NCBI GenBank assembly: GCA_013399015.1
Contig: VWZX01000240.1
Coordinates: forward strand, 315,033-379,032
Source: Galbula dea
Taxonomy: Eukaryota; Chordata; Aves; Piciformes; Galbulidae
Direction: 5' to 3'
DNA: 64,000 bases
The position numbers and the translations under genes are program-made. Under the pieces are notes generated by a model. That model worked only from the letters and a program-made list of their open reading frames with translations. It did not search any database and was not told where the DNA came from. This document shows, piece after piece, positions 1 to 13,200 of this stretch (position 1 is the first letter of the stretch; the number at the start of each line of letters is the position of its first letter).

Positions 1-23
1 TTTTTCTCCCTTTCCCCCCCCTC

Positions 24-215
24 CAACACGGAAGCGAGTTTAAAGCATAAAATCACCAGGGGAAATAAGAAGGGTTTCATCTCGCTTTCAGAATTTAATT
101 GGCTCCTTAGCAATTATTAGTTTTTGCTGTTAAAGTCTTTTTTTTTTTATTACTATAAGTATTTTCTTAAAGAAACCGCATTACCTTTCTCGGGTGAGGA
201 CCTAAATGTCACAGG
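24..215. promoter_or_regulatory. Candidate conserved non-coding element at left edge
   Basis: The segment contains two CpGs within 9 bp near position 35, more CpGs near 82, 177 and 191, and homeodomain-like AT cores (TTTAATTGG and CAATTATTAG near 95-120). No repeat homology or open frame was seen. CpG retention in AT-rich avian DNA together with TAAT-type cores is the texture of conserved enhancers, but no alignment supports it. It may continue to the left of the window. Confidence 0.25.
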
Positions 216-810
216 GAAAAAAGATGAAGAAAGGATGGCAGGCTAAAAAGGAGAGGAGCAGACTTCAGAAAGGATCCAAGAAACTTAATGCTATTGATCT
301 CACTGCAGTTAGAAGTTGGGAGATTTAACCCTTCCTTGATTCAGCAACTCGTAATGGCACTGCCTTTCTCTTCTCTGAATGTGCAACAAATTAAAATAGT
401 GCAAGGAGTGGAAACCTTTGCAGCAATAATGACAATCATTCTTGTTTTGTTTCATATGGCAGTAAAATTTCTCTGCTATCCAAAGTGATTAGTAAGTCTT
501 TGGGCAAAGCAGATCAACAGTCAAATCCTTTCCCCTTTCACTGACCTGAAGTCTGATCACGATGGGGCCAGTTACTCATCATCCACCCTGCTTAGCTTGA
601 AAGCTTTGCAGCCAAGGGCTGTCTCCAACAAAGTGCCCATGCAACACCTGCACTGAGTAGTCAAAGGAAGCTGCTACAGCTTTCCCTAAGATCCCTGGCT
701 CCCTGCCACCAGTTAACATGCCTGTCATCTTCAGAAGAAACTCAGGTTATGTTTAAATGACAAAATGAAATGAGACAAGGAGTCATCCATGACTCTACTG
801 GCAAGAAGTA
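216..810. other. Non-genic AT-rich stretch
   Basis: I see no gene, repeat or structured element here. A 66-codon open frame at 288-488 resembles no family I know and has no neighbouring splice or promoter evidence. Confidence 0.6.
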
Positions 811-1190
811 TAGAATCATTGAATCATTTATGTTGGAAGAGACCTCTTAGATCATTGAGTCCAATGGTTAACCCAGCACTGTTGAGTCACCACTAAAACA
901 TGCCACTAAGCACCACATCAGCACATCTTGTAAATACCTCCAAGGATGATGACAGAACCACTTCCCTGGGCAGCCTGTTCCAATGCTTAACAACCCTCTC
1001 TGTGAAGAAATTTTTCCTAATGTCCAACCTGAACCTCCCCTGTTGCAACCTGAGGCCATTTCCTCTCATCCTATCACTGGTAACCCAGGAGAAGAGACCA
1101 AGTCCCACCTCACTACAACCTCCTTTCAGGGAGTTGTAGAGAGTGACAAGGTCTCTCCTGACCCTCCTTTTCTCTTTGTAGATGACACTT
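811..1190 (-). mobile_element. CR1 LINE fragment, 5'-truncated (group A)
   Basis: Read on the minus strand this is the 3' end of a CR1 element. The octamer-like tail lies at 811-830 and the coding part runs up to about 1180. The text matches avian CR1 in hallmark phrases: a CAGCCTGTTCCA run at 973-984 and a GTGAAGAAATTTTTCCTAATG run near 1002-1022. CR1 is a chicken-repeat-type non-LTR retrotransposon that inserts by target-primed reverse transcription, usually heavily 5'-truncated. I call group A those copies sharing the GGTTTAGTGG region upstream of the tail (also at 24,511, 49,824 and 56,225). The boundary on the right is approximate. Confidence 0.9.
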
Positions 1191-1201
1191 ATATGGTTCA
1201 A
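893..1201 (-). pseudogene. CR1 ORF2 C-terminal remnant
   Basis: A 102-codon open frame encodes the C-terminal tail of CR1 ORF2, downstream of the reverse transcriptase domain. The recognisable blocks are an RRDLVTLYNSLKGG segment, a QGRFRLDIRKNFFTERVVKHW segment (residues about 54-74) and an NRLPREVV block. The endonuclease and catalytic reverse-transcriptase motifs are absent because the copy is 5'-truncated, so it cannot be autonomous. The apparent start codon is fortuitous. Confidence 0.85.
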
Positions 1202-1205
1202 CTCT

Positions 1206-4200
1206 CATCCCTCCCAAATGATGAGCATCTTACCAAGCTTGTTAGAAAAGCCCTTCCTGAATATTATCAAAACAATGCTAGCTGATGCAATCCAGAATTA
1301 TGCTATCCAAAGAATTAAGCAATAAGGATTATCACCATTCACACTTGTTTTCTTGACTGTAGGAACCTCAGTGAGTGCTCTGTAGCCCAGAAGCTACAAA
1401 GATAGAAGGAGATAAAATTTTCCAGACCCTTTTTCTCTTCTGAATAGGTGACTAGAAGAGCAAAGAAATGAACTGATTAGGAATCCAAGACAATGCAGCA
1501 ACCATAAGCCTTCCCATCTGATAATACTGCTGGTAACTTTTGCAATACCTGTAATATAATGAATGATGATTACTGTTATGTTGCCAACTGTCATTCAGTT
1601 GGCAAAGCTTCTCCAGCTGATGTAAAGAGTCAGAAATCACAGCTATTTGCTAGCCAGAGAGAGATTCAGGAGGAGTATTCAGCACCAAGCAATGAAAGGG
1701 ATAACTACAGTAAAATGAAGTGAGTTTAAGTGCCATAGTAATGGGATTGATACCTGGGAGCTGTTGGTTGAACTGCTCTCTTGGAATAGATCTGATCCAG
1801 TGAAATTTCATAAGGTTCATAATCTCTTCTCTATTGCCAAAAAGGCAAATATTATATCTTTTCATCTGGTATAAATCTTGATGAGCACCATGGAAATCAA
1901 TGGAGATAATCCTGATTTAGGCCAATTGCTGAAAGCAGAAGGTGGCCCCATCTGTAGATACTAAAAGTAGCTTTGATTTTTTCCTCATGGCCAATGATGT
2001 CCAGCATCCCCTAGGGATTCTTAATCACAATGGCAGTGTGTTACCTTACAACTAATCAGTTCCCCATGAATCCTGGAAACATATTAATTTGCCTCATCTT
2101 TCAAGAACCATGAGGTCAGAATAATGTCTTAGGCTGTTATGAAGGAAGTGAACACATATAGCAGCAATGAATGAATGTTCAGTTAGTGAACAGAGGGAAC
2201 TGAAACCTGCTAATACAAATTGACAGAAAGAATAATGACACCTTTCTATATGGGTTATTGATTATACCAGCAGCAGTACAAAAATGGTAAAAGCAGCTCT
2301 AACTATCAGTCATTCAAATTCCAAACAGTTAATGAGTTAAAAAAAATAATTCAATAAATGGTTTCATGAAGAGATATTTTGGAGAAGTATGTCAGAAATT
2401 CATAGGCAGGCAAGTATCTGCACAGATGAACAATGCTATTCATAATTTGCTATCTTATTTGATCAACTCACCACACACCAGTTTAGAAGTTTAATATTAA
2501 GTCTGAAATCCAAACACTAAAGAGAAGCAGAATAGTTTTGCTGTCCAAGCTCTGATCTAATCCTTGACCAGGATGACTTTTTTTTGAGTAATCTAAAATA
2601 AGACCACAAATATTTTTTAAGTCAAAGTAGACATGGGCACTTAAGAACAATTTATAAATGGACTTTATTGTCTCTGTGAAGCATTTAACCCTTTTCTTCC
2701 TTTTTATTATGTTTTACCTGACATCTTTGGAGGCAGTGAAGAAAGAACCTACAGTTACAAAGGCAAGATATCTCATCTAAGCTGTTTCCAGGCTCCCTTT
2801 TGCTGCAAAAGCACACCTCCCATCTGAAGAGAAAAGTTTTCTGACAAAGCCTAGCTGATGAATAAAAACAGTCAAAAAACAGACTAGGTAGCATCCTTCT
2901 AGATGATAATCATTAGATCTGTTCACAGTTTGATTTATATGTTCAGCACCATTGGGTACTGCTCTCACCAGGAGCCTGTAAGTGTGATTTCAATGTAGTA
3001 ATAACAACAACAACCAAAATATCAGGAATTTACCTCCTAACACAGATAATATCTTTGTCTTTAGTTACAAAAAAAAAAAGTATAAATCTATCCTAAATAA
3101 TTAAACAGTTGCTGATAGGAAAAAAGTTTCTAAATTCCTTGTGGAATTTATAAGAAATAACCCAGACAGTTATAAAGAGATCCTGTGGCATAGCAAGTCC
3201 TTTGCTGGATGGTGTTGACATCCAACTTATTATTTTCCCTCCAGTAAAGCTGATTCAAACTGGAACAAAGATATGCAAGGCCAAACCACCAGCTGAGGCA
3301 AAGTGGCTTGATGGTATAAAGTGAAGGAGCTAAGTTGATTTGCACCACCTAAGGTTTAGGCTCTTGTGACATAATGTTGTTTGATTCTTCCATTCTATGC
3401 TTCATAGGAAAAATCAAGCAATGTCAAAATGATTAACTGTAAATGATCTTGTGTTTGATCATCTTTGTGCTTCAATTATAATTACAGAGTCAAGCCCAAC
3501 AATAGCCTCTCTATCATTTCTTTATTGGCATGCAAAGTTTGCACAGTAAATATTTCTTCTCATGGCGTTTTTTCCCCCTCTTCGAACAAGCTCTCAAAGC
3601 AACCATTCCAAACTAAATAGCAATTGAACTGGACTGTTATTATTCTGTACATACTAATTCTGCTCCTAGCTATTTTTTTTTAAAGCATGAAATTCACAGA
3701 TTACAAAGCTTACTGAATCATCTGAACTCATCTTTGAAATAAGTCTGAACCGTAGATTTCAAAGCCCAAACTGACTTGAAACTGCACTTCCTCATCAAAG
3801 ATAAATGTTTAGGGCTAGTGTTCTTGTTTGATCCAAGAGATAAGTCCTAGATCTCAGCCTTCTAGAATGAAATCTTGATTTCATTCAAGCCAGTAGCAAA
3901 ATTCCTATTGTTTGTTAACGAGGTCAGAACTCTAGCACCAGATTTCAGCTCCCTGAAGTTTGGGTGCAGAGGGAGTTCTGAATCCACTGCTCTAATTCTG
4001 ATGCTGCATTTGTTGAAAGGAAAGAATAAAGTGAGTTCATAAAAAGCAGTCTTCAAGGTAGGGCTTAGACAACCTTCAGTGCCAATTTGTATGTCTGAAA
4101 ATAGTAGTTACTGGAAAGAGCCCTGTTGAATATAAGTGGCTTTGGATTAGATCCTGTGACCAGAGACCTACAAATTACCCAAGAAAATTAATCACATATA

Positions 4201-5850
4201 AGAGAGCCCATCACAGAATTCAGAATACCTTTTTGCAGCTTTAATTTCATATTTTTTTCCAGTATAATTTCCTGTGTATATCAATGACACCTTTTTCCAG
4301 CCCTACTGAAGAGATACACATCCACAGAGATGTACATATCTACCAGCTATTTTGAAATCAGTCAAATACAGTGGGTTTGCATCATTCTCTCCCCAGAGAG
4401 TTTAGAATACTGAACCAAACATACAGTTCTCAAGAGTAATGCAGTTTTATTTCCTTTGTTAAAAAGAAGGAGGCAGAGGAAGGTGTGGTTCTAGCCCTAG
4501 CCCCAAATTTTTCTCAGAATCTTGGTGTGACACATATCACAAAACATATCTAGTTCCATGTATTAAAGCAATTGCCTTCAATGAAATGAGAAAACTGTTT
4601 TGACACTACAAGGAAAATTACTTCAGCAACTTCAGCCATTATATTGGTTCCCCAGGAAAATCAGAATGAAATGATACTCAGAGAAAGATGATGTACTGCT
4701 AGGTGTGTGCCATTTCTTTCCTTTTTCATCTACTGGAACTGAATAATACAAAACACCAAGTCTGAGCTACACTGTGGCTCAACTTCACCACCAAAATATT
4801 ATCCAATTATAGTAGGCTAACCACCCAATTTTCTTCTGTAGTCAATGACAAGAAATAGGTAAGCTGTCCCATTCTTGTTGTTATTTCTCACATGACAGTG
4901 TGCAGTGGAAAAGGGACTTGGGAACAACCATGCTTCTGATAATTGTTTCTACTAAGAATTCTTCTTTCATTTTGTCTTGGGGACACAGAGTTCCTGCAGA
5001 CACTGAAACAACAGTTAAGGCCAGGAAAAGATATTAAACTATTGCAGACTGGACAGGATCATAGGTCATCCTCTGGTAAGCTAGTTATAAAATATCACCT
5101 TCTATATCAAAGAACTCTCCAGTGAACAAAATAAAACTGCACAAGGTAATGGCTGGAGCTGGAGACCTAGGAGCCCCAAGTGAAATTGCTTGTTCAGTTC
5201 CTCAGCTGAACAGTGGACTTCATTTATGAAGAGCTCAACTGTTGCAGGAGTTACCTGTACAGCAGCTTACTGCATGATTTTCAGGGTAGTTTCAGCAACT
5301 AGGTGAGAACTGTGTGCCCCAAATCCAGCTTCTGAGTGAATTGACCCAGTTTTGTCAACAATATCAAAACCCAGGAAGAGGAGAGCAAACACCTCCTTAG
5401 TCTACCATGCAAATTCTCACTTATGAACAGGAACTGCCTCAGCATTTTGAATCAGGATAGAATAGGTCTCTTACAGAGTATGGACACAAACAGATGTATA
5501 AGCCTTTATTGTTTTCAGGGGGTTCTTTGTTTGGGTCTTATGCTGTGAATTTATTCTATGTTACAATAAGGAACACATTTGTTCAAGAGCATTGCTTTTG
5601 AGCCACTGTCATCTTCCATATTATAATCTTAAAGTTGGCAGCTACAAAACCACTGATCTATAGCTTTGCATGGTTTGATCAATATCTATGTGGGTATTTG
5701 TAGCATCCAATAAAAGTTACTGACCATATAGACTTTGTCTGAGAGGACTTCCATACACACACTTAGGAAACCAAGATGGGCTGCATATGTTTTAATATAA
5801 ATGTCTCTTAAAGCAAATGTCTACATTGCCCTTGTCTCCATAAACAGTTT
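1206..5850. other. Long non-genic AT-rich stretch
   Basis: I see no gene, CR1 copy or microsatellite of note in about 4.6 kb. There are short homopolymers (T run near 2579-2585, A run near 3069-3079). Small open frames of 60-71 codons on both strands are at chance level. A stretch near 3,560-3,640 keeps a couple of CpGs, but I could not make more of it. Confidence 0.6.
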
Positions 5851-5854
5851 GTCT

Positions 5855-5901
5855 TGGTTACCTTAGAGGCCTCTTCCAACCTTAATGATTTTGTGATTCT
5901 A
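5855..5901 (+). mobile_element. CR1 LINE 3'-end fragment (group A-like)
   Basis: About 45 bp of CR1 3' sequence, with the CTCTTCCAACCTTAATGATT phrase followed by TTGTGATTCT, which is the terminal octamer. Upstream sequence is not recognisable as CR1, so truncation was extreme or the upstream part has decayed. Confidence 0.75.
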
Positions 5902-5904
5902 AGG

Positions 5905-7380
5905 TAAATTACTAAAGTTAGATGAATCACACTTAAACCCAACTATTTATTTTAACTGCATAAAAAGGGAGTTCAGATGTAGGACTCAGAAGTAGACAAC
6001 CAGATATCTAGATTTGACCAGAAATAATAAGAGTTAATATCCTCACTGTATTTAAAAAGAGTATTGAAAACTGTCTGAATAATATTATATCAAATAGATG
6101 TCATTCAGTAGAAGGCATACAACCTCAATGGTCTTTCATAGACATATACATAAATCACCAGCAGCCAGGCTGTATAAGAATAACTTACAAGGAATTCTGT
6201 CATTGATTTATTTTTCCTTTATACTTCTTTTGAATAGTTTTAGCATAGCTGAAAACTGTCTCTCTTCCTTTTGGATCAGCTCTATTTAGAACATGCTAAC
6301 AGTGTTTCATGTTGCAGCTCTACATAATAGTTTGAGATAATACTTTCTCAGCTGAGGATGCTGCTGACAGTTCTGCATGAAACTCAGCTTTTCTTCAGGT
6401 TTTTTTTAGTTTGTATGCTTGTAGAGAATATGGACTCTAAGGCCTGAACAAACCTAAAACTTCACAATGATGCTCAGGCAAAAGTATATTCACACCAGGT
6501 TTCAAATCAAAGATCACAGGAATCCAGGTGCTTATGAACAGCTTCCACAAACTATTATATCTTTAGCAATTATTTGTCTCAAAGATGAGTCCAGAATGGT
6601 TCAAAACTAGTTTCAAAGACTGTAATCTTCCTTTTGCCTCTGCCAACCACCTTCTCGTCTAGTCATAGTATTGTTATTATTGCAAGGACTAAGGAAAATA
6701 ACAACAATAGCAAAATAAAATCCCAAATTGCATACAAAAGTGACAATGTAATTCATGACCAATCCTACATAGAGAGTTTATACCAAAGGATATTTGTAAG
6801 TAGTGACTCTATGGTGAGGTGCCACTAGATCTAGCAAGTCATTCCATTAGAGATATGTAAACCAATACAAATTTATGTTAAATCTTAGCTCTGCTAATAT
6901 GATCCATGTTAGGTGTGGGAAAGAGCAGTGGGGTCTGCAGTGGTGTAGCTGAAAGGCAGATCTGCAAGTCCTGGTTCTAGTGCTTACATCTTACTCTTGG
7001 ATCTATGTGGAAGCCTGACCTGATAGAATGAATCATCTTTCAGTCTACACATCTGCTTGGTGCAGTAATGCTTGAGTGTAGCCAATCTGTTTGCTCATGA
7101 TCCAAAAGCAGAAATTAAGTGCTTTTCCTGGAATTACTCTAGAAGAAAATTTGATCCAGGCAGAATTAAAGTAAAAGATTAAAAAATAAATATGTATTCT
7201 ATTATTGCTATCTATCAGCATGATTAAGAAAAGGACATTGCAGCAATTCAGAATAAAACTTGTTCTATCACTTAAATTACTCTCACAGAGGCACAAATTT
7301 TCTGAGCACTAGCTGAAAACAAAAATAATTGTGTTATTATGAGATATCTAATTCTATAGTTATAACATGCTAGAGATTCC
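5905..7380. other. Non-genic AT-rich stretch
   Basis: No feature recognised. A few 63-83 codon frames are at chance level and show no family resemblance. Confidence 0.55.
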
Positions 7381-7383
7381 TTA

Positions 7384-7446
7384 ACACATGTGCACATGCA
7401 GGTGTAAATAGACATGTGTATGCGTGTGTACATGTGTTTGTGTCTG
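7384..7446. repeat. Degenerate TG/CA-rich simple repeat
   Basis: Interrupted alternating purine-pyrimidine sequence made of ACATGTG and GTGTATGCGTGTGTA units. It is an old, imperfect (TG)n microsatellite. Confidence 0.75.
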
Positions 7447-9984
7447 CAGAAGGAATAACTTCAAAGATGTCCAAGGTAATTTTATGTTTAAAAAATACTA
7501 AAAAAATAAAATAATAAATCACTAGCATTCCTAGTTCCAGCCTGAAGCACATTTTTACAGCTGAAAATAGGGGCTTATAATGAAAATGCTGACACAACCT
7601 TAACTATGGAGGTGCTAGCAGGCAATGTTATAATAAATAATGTGGGAAATATTTTACACTTCAAGGCAATTACATGTTCAGCCATCTTTAGGATTTCTGG
7701 GCCATGAAGGGTAGGGATTAGGTGTACTTGACAAGTGTAAAAGACCCATGACTCATGACTGCTAGAAGGCACAAATGAATTACAAAAGCTGAGAGAAAGC
7801 TTTGTAATCACGTAGCATAGGTAAAATATTTTGTATTTGGGGTTAGATAAGGATTAGCTAAATGTGAAGATACAGACTCCAGATTCCATTTGGTTTGCTT
7901 TTTGAAGAAATGGTAAAAGTTGAGTTAAACCTATTGTCCTAACTTGCCTGCCATCCATCTGTGTATTTCTTTGTGCCATTCAGAAATGACTTTAATATGT
8001 TTTGAAATGAAAGTTCATGTTTGTAGGAAAACAGGCCTGCATGGGACCAACTATGCCATTGAACTGGCTCTTACTTGCACAACTTCTCCAGGAGATTTTA
8101 GGTTTACAAAGACCCCAAAGGAGAGCATCCTTAATCTTCACCCACCAAAAATGCTCACAACAACTTTTCTGATGACTAAATGATGACTAAAGGCCTTGGG
8201 TTTGTGTAGTGAATCATTAGATTCCTCTTCCTGCTGTTGATGGATTTATAACTGTCTCACACTGGGTTTGGGGTTTGTTTTACTGTCCCTTGCACAGCAC
8301 CTAGAAGAAATGGGTTCTTATCTGAAGTGGCCAGACACTGAAGCAGGAGCAGCCTGTAAAACCATGGATCCACTCACACTGGTGTTATACCCAACTAGAA
8401 GACAATGTTTCACTTCTGAAAAATAACTGAACTGGAAAACACTGCATTGTCCCAGTCCTGAACTTCAAATAAATTGCTAAAGAGAGTTTTTACAGGCTTA
8501 CAGACTCAAAATAGTGTAACAGCTAGTTGTGGACAACTAAAGGGTGAACATCCAAGTCAGAGCCACACATAATCACTTTATGGTCACTGAGGAGAAATAC
8601 ACACCATCAGGAGAAAATACCTTTGCCCTTAGATGTTATTCTTCAGGGAGACAAAATACCTTGTGGAGGTGTCTGTTTCTCTCTCCTTATTAGAAAGAAA
8701 GGTGGTGGTCACACTTTGCACCTGCAGATGCTCAAGGTACAATGGGTACTGACCAAACTCTTGATTTGTTTATGCTGTGTTTTAGGTGTAACTGTAATTG
8801 GGCATTACAGACATTTTCATGGCATCTGTCAAACAATCTCAGTCCTTGCAGTCTAAATGCCAGTGCAAACAGTACTTAGCTGTGTAGTAGTGGTGGTGGT
8901 GATCTCCATATGGAGACCAGAGGAAGGAGGAACTGTCCTGCTGTGTCATTTACAGCAGGTCACTCTGGAACACCTTGCTAGAGAGAAGGAAAGGTGAGGA
9001 AGATAACATGGTTACTTCTCATGTCTGCTCCTGTCTAAACTCTCTGAGGTCTTTTAAAATGTTTAATATTATGATGGTTTCCAAGAATCTGCTGGTGTAT
9101 ATTTTCAGAGCTGTTTATCTGACATCTGCCTTTCAGAAACAGACACCATAATTTCTCATCATGAGCAAAACCCAAAACAAAACTCCACCCTCTTACCCAT
9201 TTTGTCTTAAACTGTTAACAGATCTTTACAATGTGTCTAAATCTTTGGGCAAGTGTTCTTAAGATTGTACATTAGCTTACCTGGAGCTTTATTTCAAATA
9301 TACACCATAGTGACTCTGGCAGAATGTTAACTTTTATTTATGTTTTTCTTTTCTCTTATCTGTTTCCATTGCCTTATTTCTTACTTTCATCAGCCTTGCC
9401 TATAAGAAAAGTGTCAGATAATGAAGAACAGACATCAGGTAAGCAAGAAGATGTCTAAAGAATAAGTTTCTTTGCTTTTTCCACAGCGAAGTGGAAGTTC
9501 CACAGCCTGTTGTTTAGGGAACCCCCACAGGCAAGGAGGCAATGAAAGAGGACTGGAGGTTTGGCTATAGCAACCAGATCTTGGTGTTTGAAAGTCAATG
9601 AGAACAGTGCCATTGAATATCATGTGGCCAAAATTTTACTCAAGTGTTTTATTCTCTCTAATTTCTGTGATATTTGGGGAACCTTACTGCCATTCTAGTT
9701 TCTTTTAGCCTTTCAGCTCCAAATGATTTAAAGTTCCTTCACTCTTACAATGGAAGAGCCAGAGTGCAAAATGATGAATATTCAACTTCTATATCAGAAG
9801 TCAGTATAAGTACTGAGAGAGATACATAATTTTCAGTATATATCAAAGTAGGTAATAGTATGATAGCTTAAGACACTTAAAATAACGTGACACCAATTTA
9901 TTACCATTAGAAATAAAGCCTTTGGAAAAGACCCTAAGCATTATGTTAGCATTGATATGTCAATCCTTTATTTGAAGGATGGCA
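7447..9984. other. Non-genic stretch
   Basis: No gene or interspersed repeat recognised. A short GTGGTGGTGGT run sits at about 8,889-8,900. Open frames of 62-79 codons (for example 7,944-8,183 plus) have no recognisable domain. Confidence 0.55.
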
Positions 9985-10486
9985 AGGCTGAGTCCCAGCA
10001 CAGCCTTAATTAACAGAAAATAATTAGCATCATTTTCCCAGCTGTGAATTTGAGATTTTTTTTTTTTCCAACAGAATCCATTGATTGATAATTAAGGAGG
10101 AGTTAGTTGTAATAAAACTCCCAGTATTGCAATTTCTAATTGGCCTTTAAGGACATTTTACAGTTACAGTTACTTTGTTCCAGGCATTTTCTGGCTCTTT
10201 TTTTTTCCCCCCAGCTTTAATAAGGAATCATTTCTCAGTGAGGTAGAAAGGATGCAGAGGAATAGAGAAAGCCACTGTAATGGTACATCTCTGAATTTAA
10301 AACTTCATATGCAATACAGTCCATTTGATTTGTTTGGGTAATAATTGGGGCTAAGTGAATTTAAAAGGCTTTGAAGTTTGCTTTGAATAACCTAAGATTT
10401 ATCCCAAGCACTTGAGTCTTCGATTAAACTGCATTATCACAAAGATTTATGTAAATGCTTAACTTGATGAAGAATAAATGCTCCTG
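9985..10486. promoter_or_regulatory. Candidate conserved non-coding element
   Basis: The segment is dense in homeodomain-type cores: CCTTAATTAAC near 10,005-10,015, a TGATTGAT octamer at 10,082-10,089 followed directly by AATTAAGG, and TTCTAATTGG near 10,134. TGATTGAT is the known PBX-HOX composite motif type. It lacks CR1 sequence and open frames. Two poly-T runs interrupt it (10,047-10,067 and 10,199-10,206). The call rests on texture and motifs only; flanking DNA is plainer. Confidence 0.35.
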
Positions 10487-10668
10487 TTGGTTTCAGAGGG
10501 ATGCAGCATCATATGTATAGTTAAGTAGATATATGTATATCCTTCAAGGAATGCTGCCCTAGGCTGGAAAATCTTATGGGAATGGATTCTGTTCAGGACA
10601 TGTCTGCTTGGTTCATATTTCCAGCCAGTCCTCAAATACTGCTAGTACAATGTCCCCCAAGGCACCAA
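10487..10668. other. Short non-genic spacer
   Basis: Nothing recognised except short TATATGTATA runs near 10,514-10,540. Confidence 0.5.
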
Positions 10669-10726
10669 AATTTTCTGTTAGTAATCCTACAAGTAGAATT
10701 TTTCTGTTAGTAATCCTACAAGTAGA
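10669..10726 (+). repeat. 29-bp tandem duplication
   Basis: Two adjacent near-identical copies with period 29: TTTTCTGTTAGTAATCCTAC begins at 10,671 and again at 10,700, and each copy ends in AAGTAGA. The near-identity suggests a recent replication-slippage duplication. Confidence 0.9.
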
Positions 10727-13002
10727 CTAGATTTAAAAGCATACATTTAATGATTTTGTGATATTTGTACATTGACATAATTTTGAATTCTTGTCCTGAG
10801 CTATCTGAAAATCTCAAGTGTTGGATAAAAACACTCTGAAGCCTTTTAGCATTTTCTCCATTTTTTTTTCCTTTCCCTCATTTCTGTTTATTCTCCCACT
10901 TGCAAAGAAATCTGGAAACACTGACCAAAAAAAGAAAGGAAAAAAGAGGTAAAAAAAGGGATAATAATATATCTAAACACAAAACAATTAGAAAAAAACC
11001 CTTTTACCTAAATTTCCTTTTATACAAAGATGATTTTCCAGGAAAAATATTTATGAATAAGAAGTGTCAAAGCTTTTGATGTACCAGAAAATCAATAAGT
11101 TCAACTGAATATGCAAACTTAATACTCTTCCTAAAATGAACCTTTCATATGTGACAACAAAGTGGAGATCAAACCTAGTCCCTAATGTGAAAGTAGATAT
11201 GAATAGTCAGACCTTGACTTGCATTGGTGTCCTTATTGGCCACTACACAATGATTTAAGCTTGCCCAGGCTCAAAGAAATTGATGGCTCATTAAAGTTTG
11301 CTAATATTAATGGCAAAAAAAGCCATGTGAGAAGGGGTTTTGCTGTTGTTTCCACTGGTCATTGCCTATCTCATTCTTCCCCTGTTCCTGTGTAATTTTT
11401 TGTACCTCTGTGGCAATGAAGAACTGATTCTGTGTGACCAAAGTGTCCTGACTACCTTTAGAAAAAGAGATCAGCTCAGTTTCCTGATCTTGGGAATGCT
11501 ATAAAACTGTTTCTGCCTCTCCAAGGAGGATATCAGATCACTTAGCTATGACTGCTTCACATCTTGGCTAGACTAATGTAGTTTTCTCTCTTTGGAGATC
11601 ATCCAGAGAAGCTACACACTGCTTACAAATTTATTCCAAATGCCTCCACCACATTTTGTTAATATGGGCTGAAATGTCCTTTTTCATTTCAATCATGCTG
11701 AGGTCACTGGGCTGATTTTCAGTGCAAAACAACCTGGAGAGTTTGACACTGTCACTGCTTGTGTTCAAGACAACTTGGTCCTCCCTATCTCACTGTACTT
11801 AAGCATCATTTCAGCTACCAGGAGCACAGAGTCCCTGAAAGCCCAAGGACAACCTTAGCCAGCACTCAAGCTGCTATACTTGCTGACATCAGATAATTCA
11901 AAATGACACCACATACAGATATGAAAACCACAATATATGTTCTCAGATTCTCTGCACATATATAATAGGGACATTTATCCCCATTATTCCCTAAAACTGG
12001 AAGGATTATACCTCTTATGGGGGTTTGGGTTCAGATGGTCTTCTTTATGTCCAATATACATGACAGCCTAGGCCAACAGTCTGCTGGAAACAGCAAGCTC
12101 CTATGCTCCACACCTTATTTTGGGGAAAGCCTGGCTGGCTGCTGCCACCACACAGGGAGGAATGAGCAAGCAGAAGGCTGCAGCTACTGTTTATAGAGAG
12201 GGCTCACACTGAAGCAGCAGTCACCATCTTTCTTCTTCCATCTCCCTGGAGGCAAAAGGGGCATCAGCTGAAGGCATATGCACATTTGCATTCACATGCA
12301 TGCAATGTCTGGGCACACAGCTGGGCTAAACCAGTGTATGGCTATGGATGCTAATAGAGTGTAGCTGTCTTTTGCTGCTAAAGAGATGTATCTGTAAGCA
12401 CCACACAGGGATCCTTGTGGATATTTTAGGAGAGAAGTCATCTCAATTGACCTCAGCCTTTTAAAAGGAAGCTGGAAGGTCTAAGCTAGCCTCAACTCCC
12501 TGAGCCAAAAAGGGAGCTGAGGATGCTGAAGAGATGTTTGTTGCACTAATTTAGAGCTAGTTTAAAAGCAGATAGATACTGAGTGCCTTAAGAAATTGGA
12601 TGACAAGTTTTGTAAATTCATCTCAATTTCAAGAGCTAATTGTTTTTCTCATACTGCAAAACCTTTTGCAAATAATTTTAGTTCTGGCTCAGAATTGTTT
12701 AATTTGTTAAATTTCATGTTCTATTAGAGAATTTCCTCAGCATTCTATCAGAGAATTTACTGTTTCCTCAAAATGATCATCCTTTCTCTAACCTTAAGCA
12801 AAACACCTTTAGCTTCCCATCAAATCCTTCTTCAAATAAGGTAAATACTGTGGTGGGGAAAACAGACCTGCCTGCCAGTAACTCTAAGATTCAGTTCTAT
12901 CAGCCTGTTGATGATTTCTGCCCAGTGTAGAAAGGCTTCCTTCTTAAAATGTTTATTTTCAGAGAAATCAGAGGAGGAGGAAATTGCAGCATATTGCTTA
13001 GA
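10727..13002. other. Non-genic stretch with A-rich patch
   Basis: An A/G-rich patch lies at 10,926-10,970. Otherwise I see no gene, CR1 copy or structured repeat in about 2.2 kb. Confidence 0.55.
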
Positions 13003-13200
13003 TCATTCCCTTGTCCCAAAATAGGATCAGCTACAGTTCAGTGATTCCTGTTAGATGCTCACCTAACTTGTTCTTAAAACCTTGTTGTTTCAGCAGTCCC
13101 TCCAAATGAGCTGTTTCAGGCCCTATTGATGCTGCACTTTGCACATCTACCTGACACCTCTCCTGAATCTCCTTAGCTGTGTTTTAAGTCTCTTCCTTTT
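13003..13200 (-). mobile_element. Probable ancient CR1/L3-like fossil
   Basis: On the plus strand the phrases GATTCCTGTTAGATG, CACCTAACTTGTTCTTAAAA and CAGCAGTCCCTCCAAATGAG follow the order of the antisense 3' region of old amniote CR1/L3-type LINEs: a bad-spread region, then a CTAACCTGTTCTTAAAA-type phrase, then a gap region. Divergence is high and the octamer tail is absent, so this would be much older than the other CR1 copies here. It could be chance resemblance over part of its length. Confidence 0.45.

Noticed and set aside
900..1285. Plus-strand frames of 79 and 100 codons
   Set aside because: They are antisense to the CR1 copy at 811-1190.
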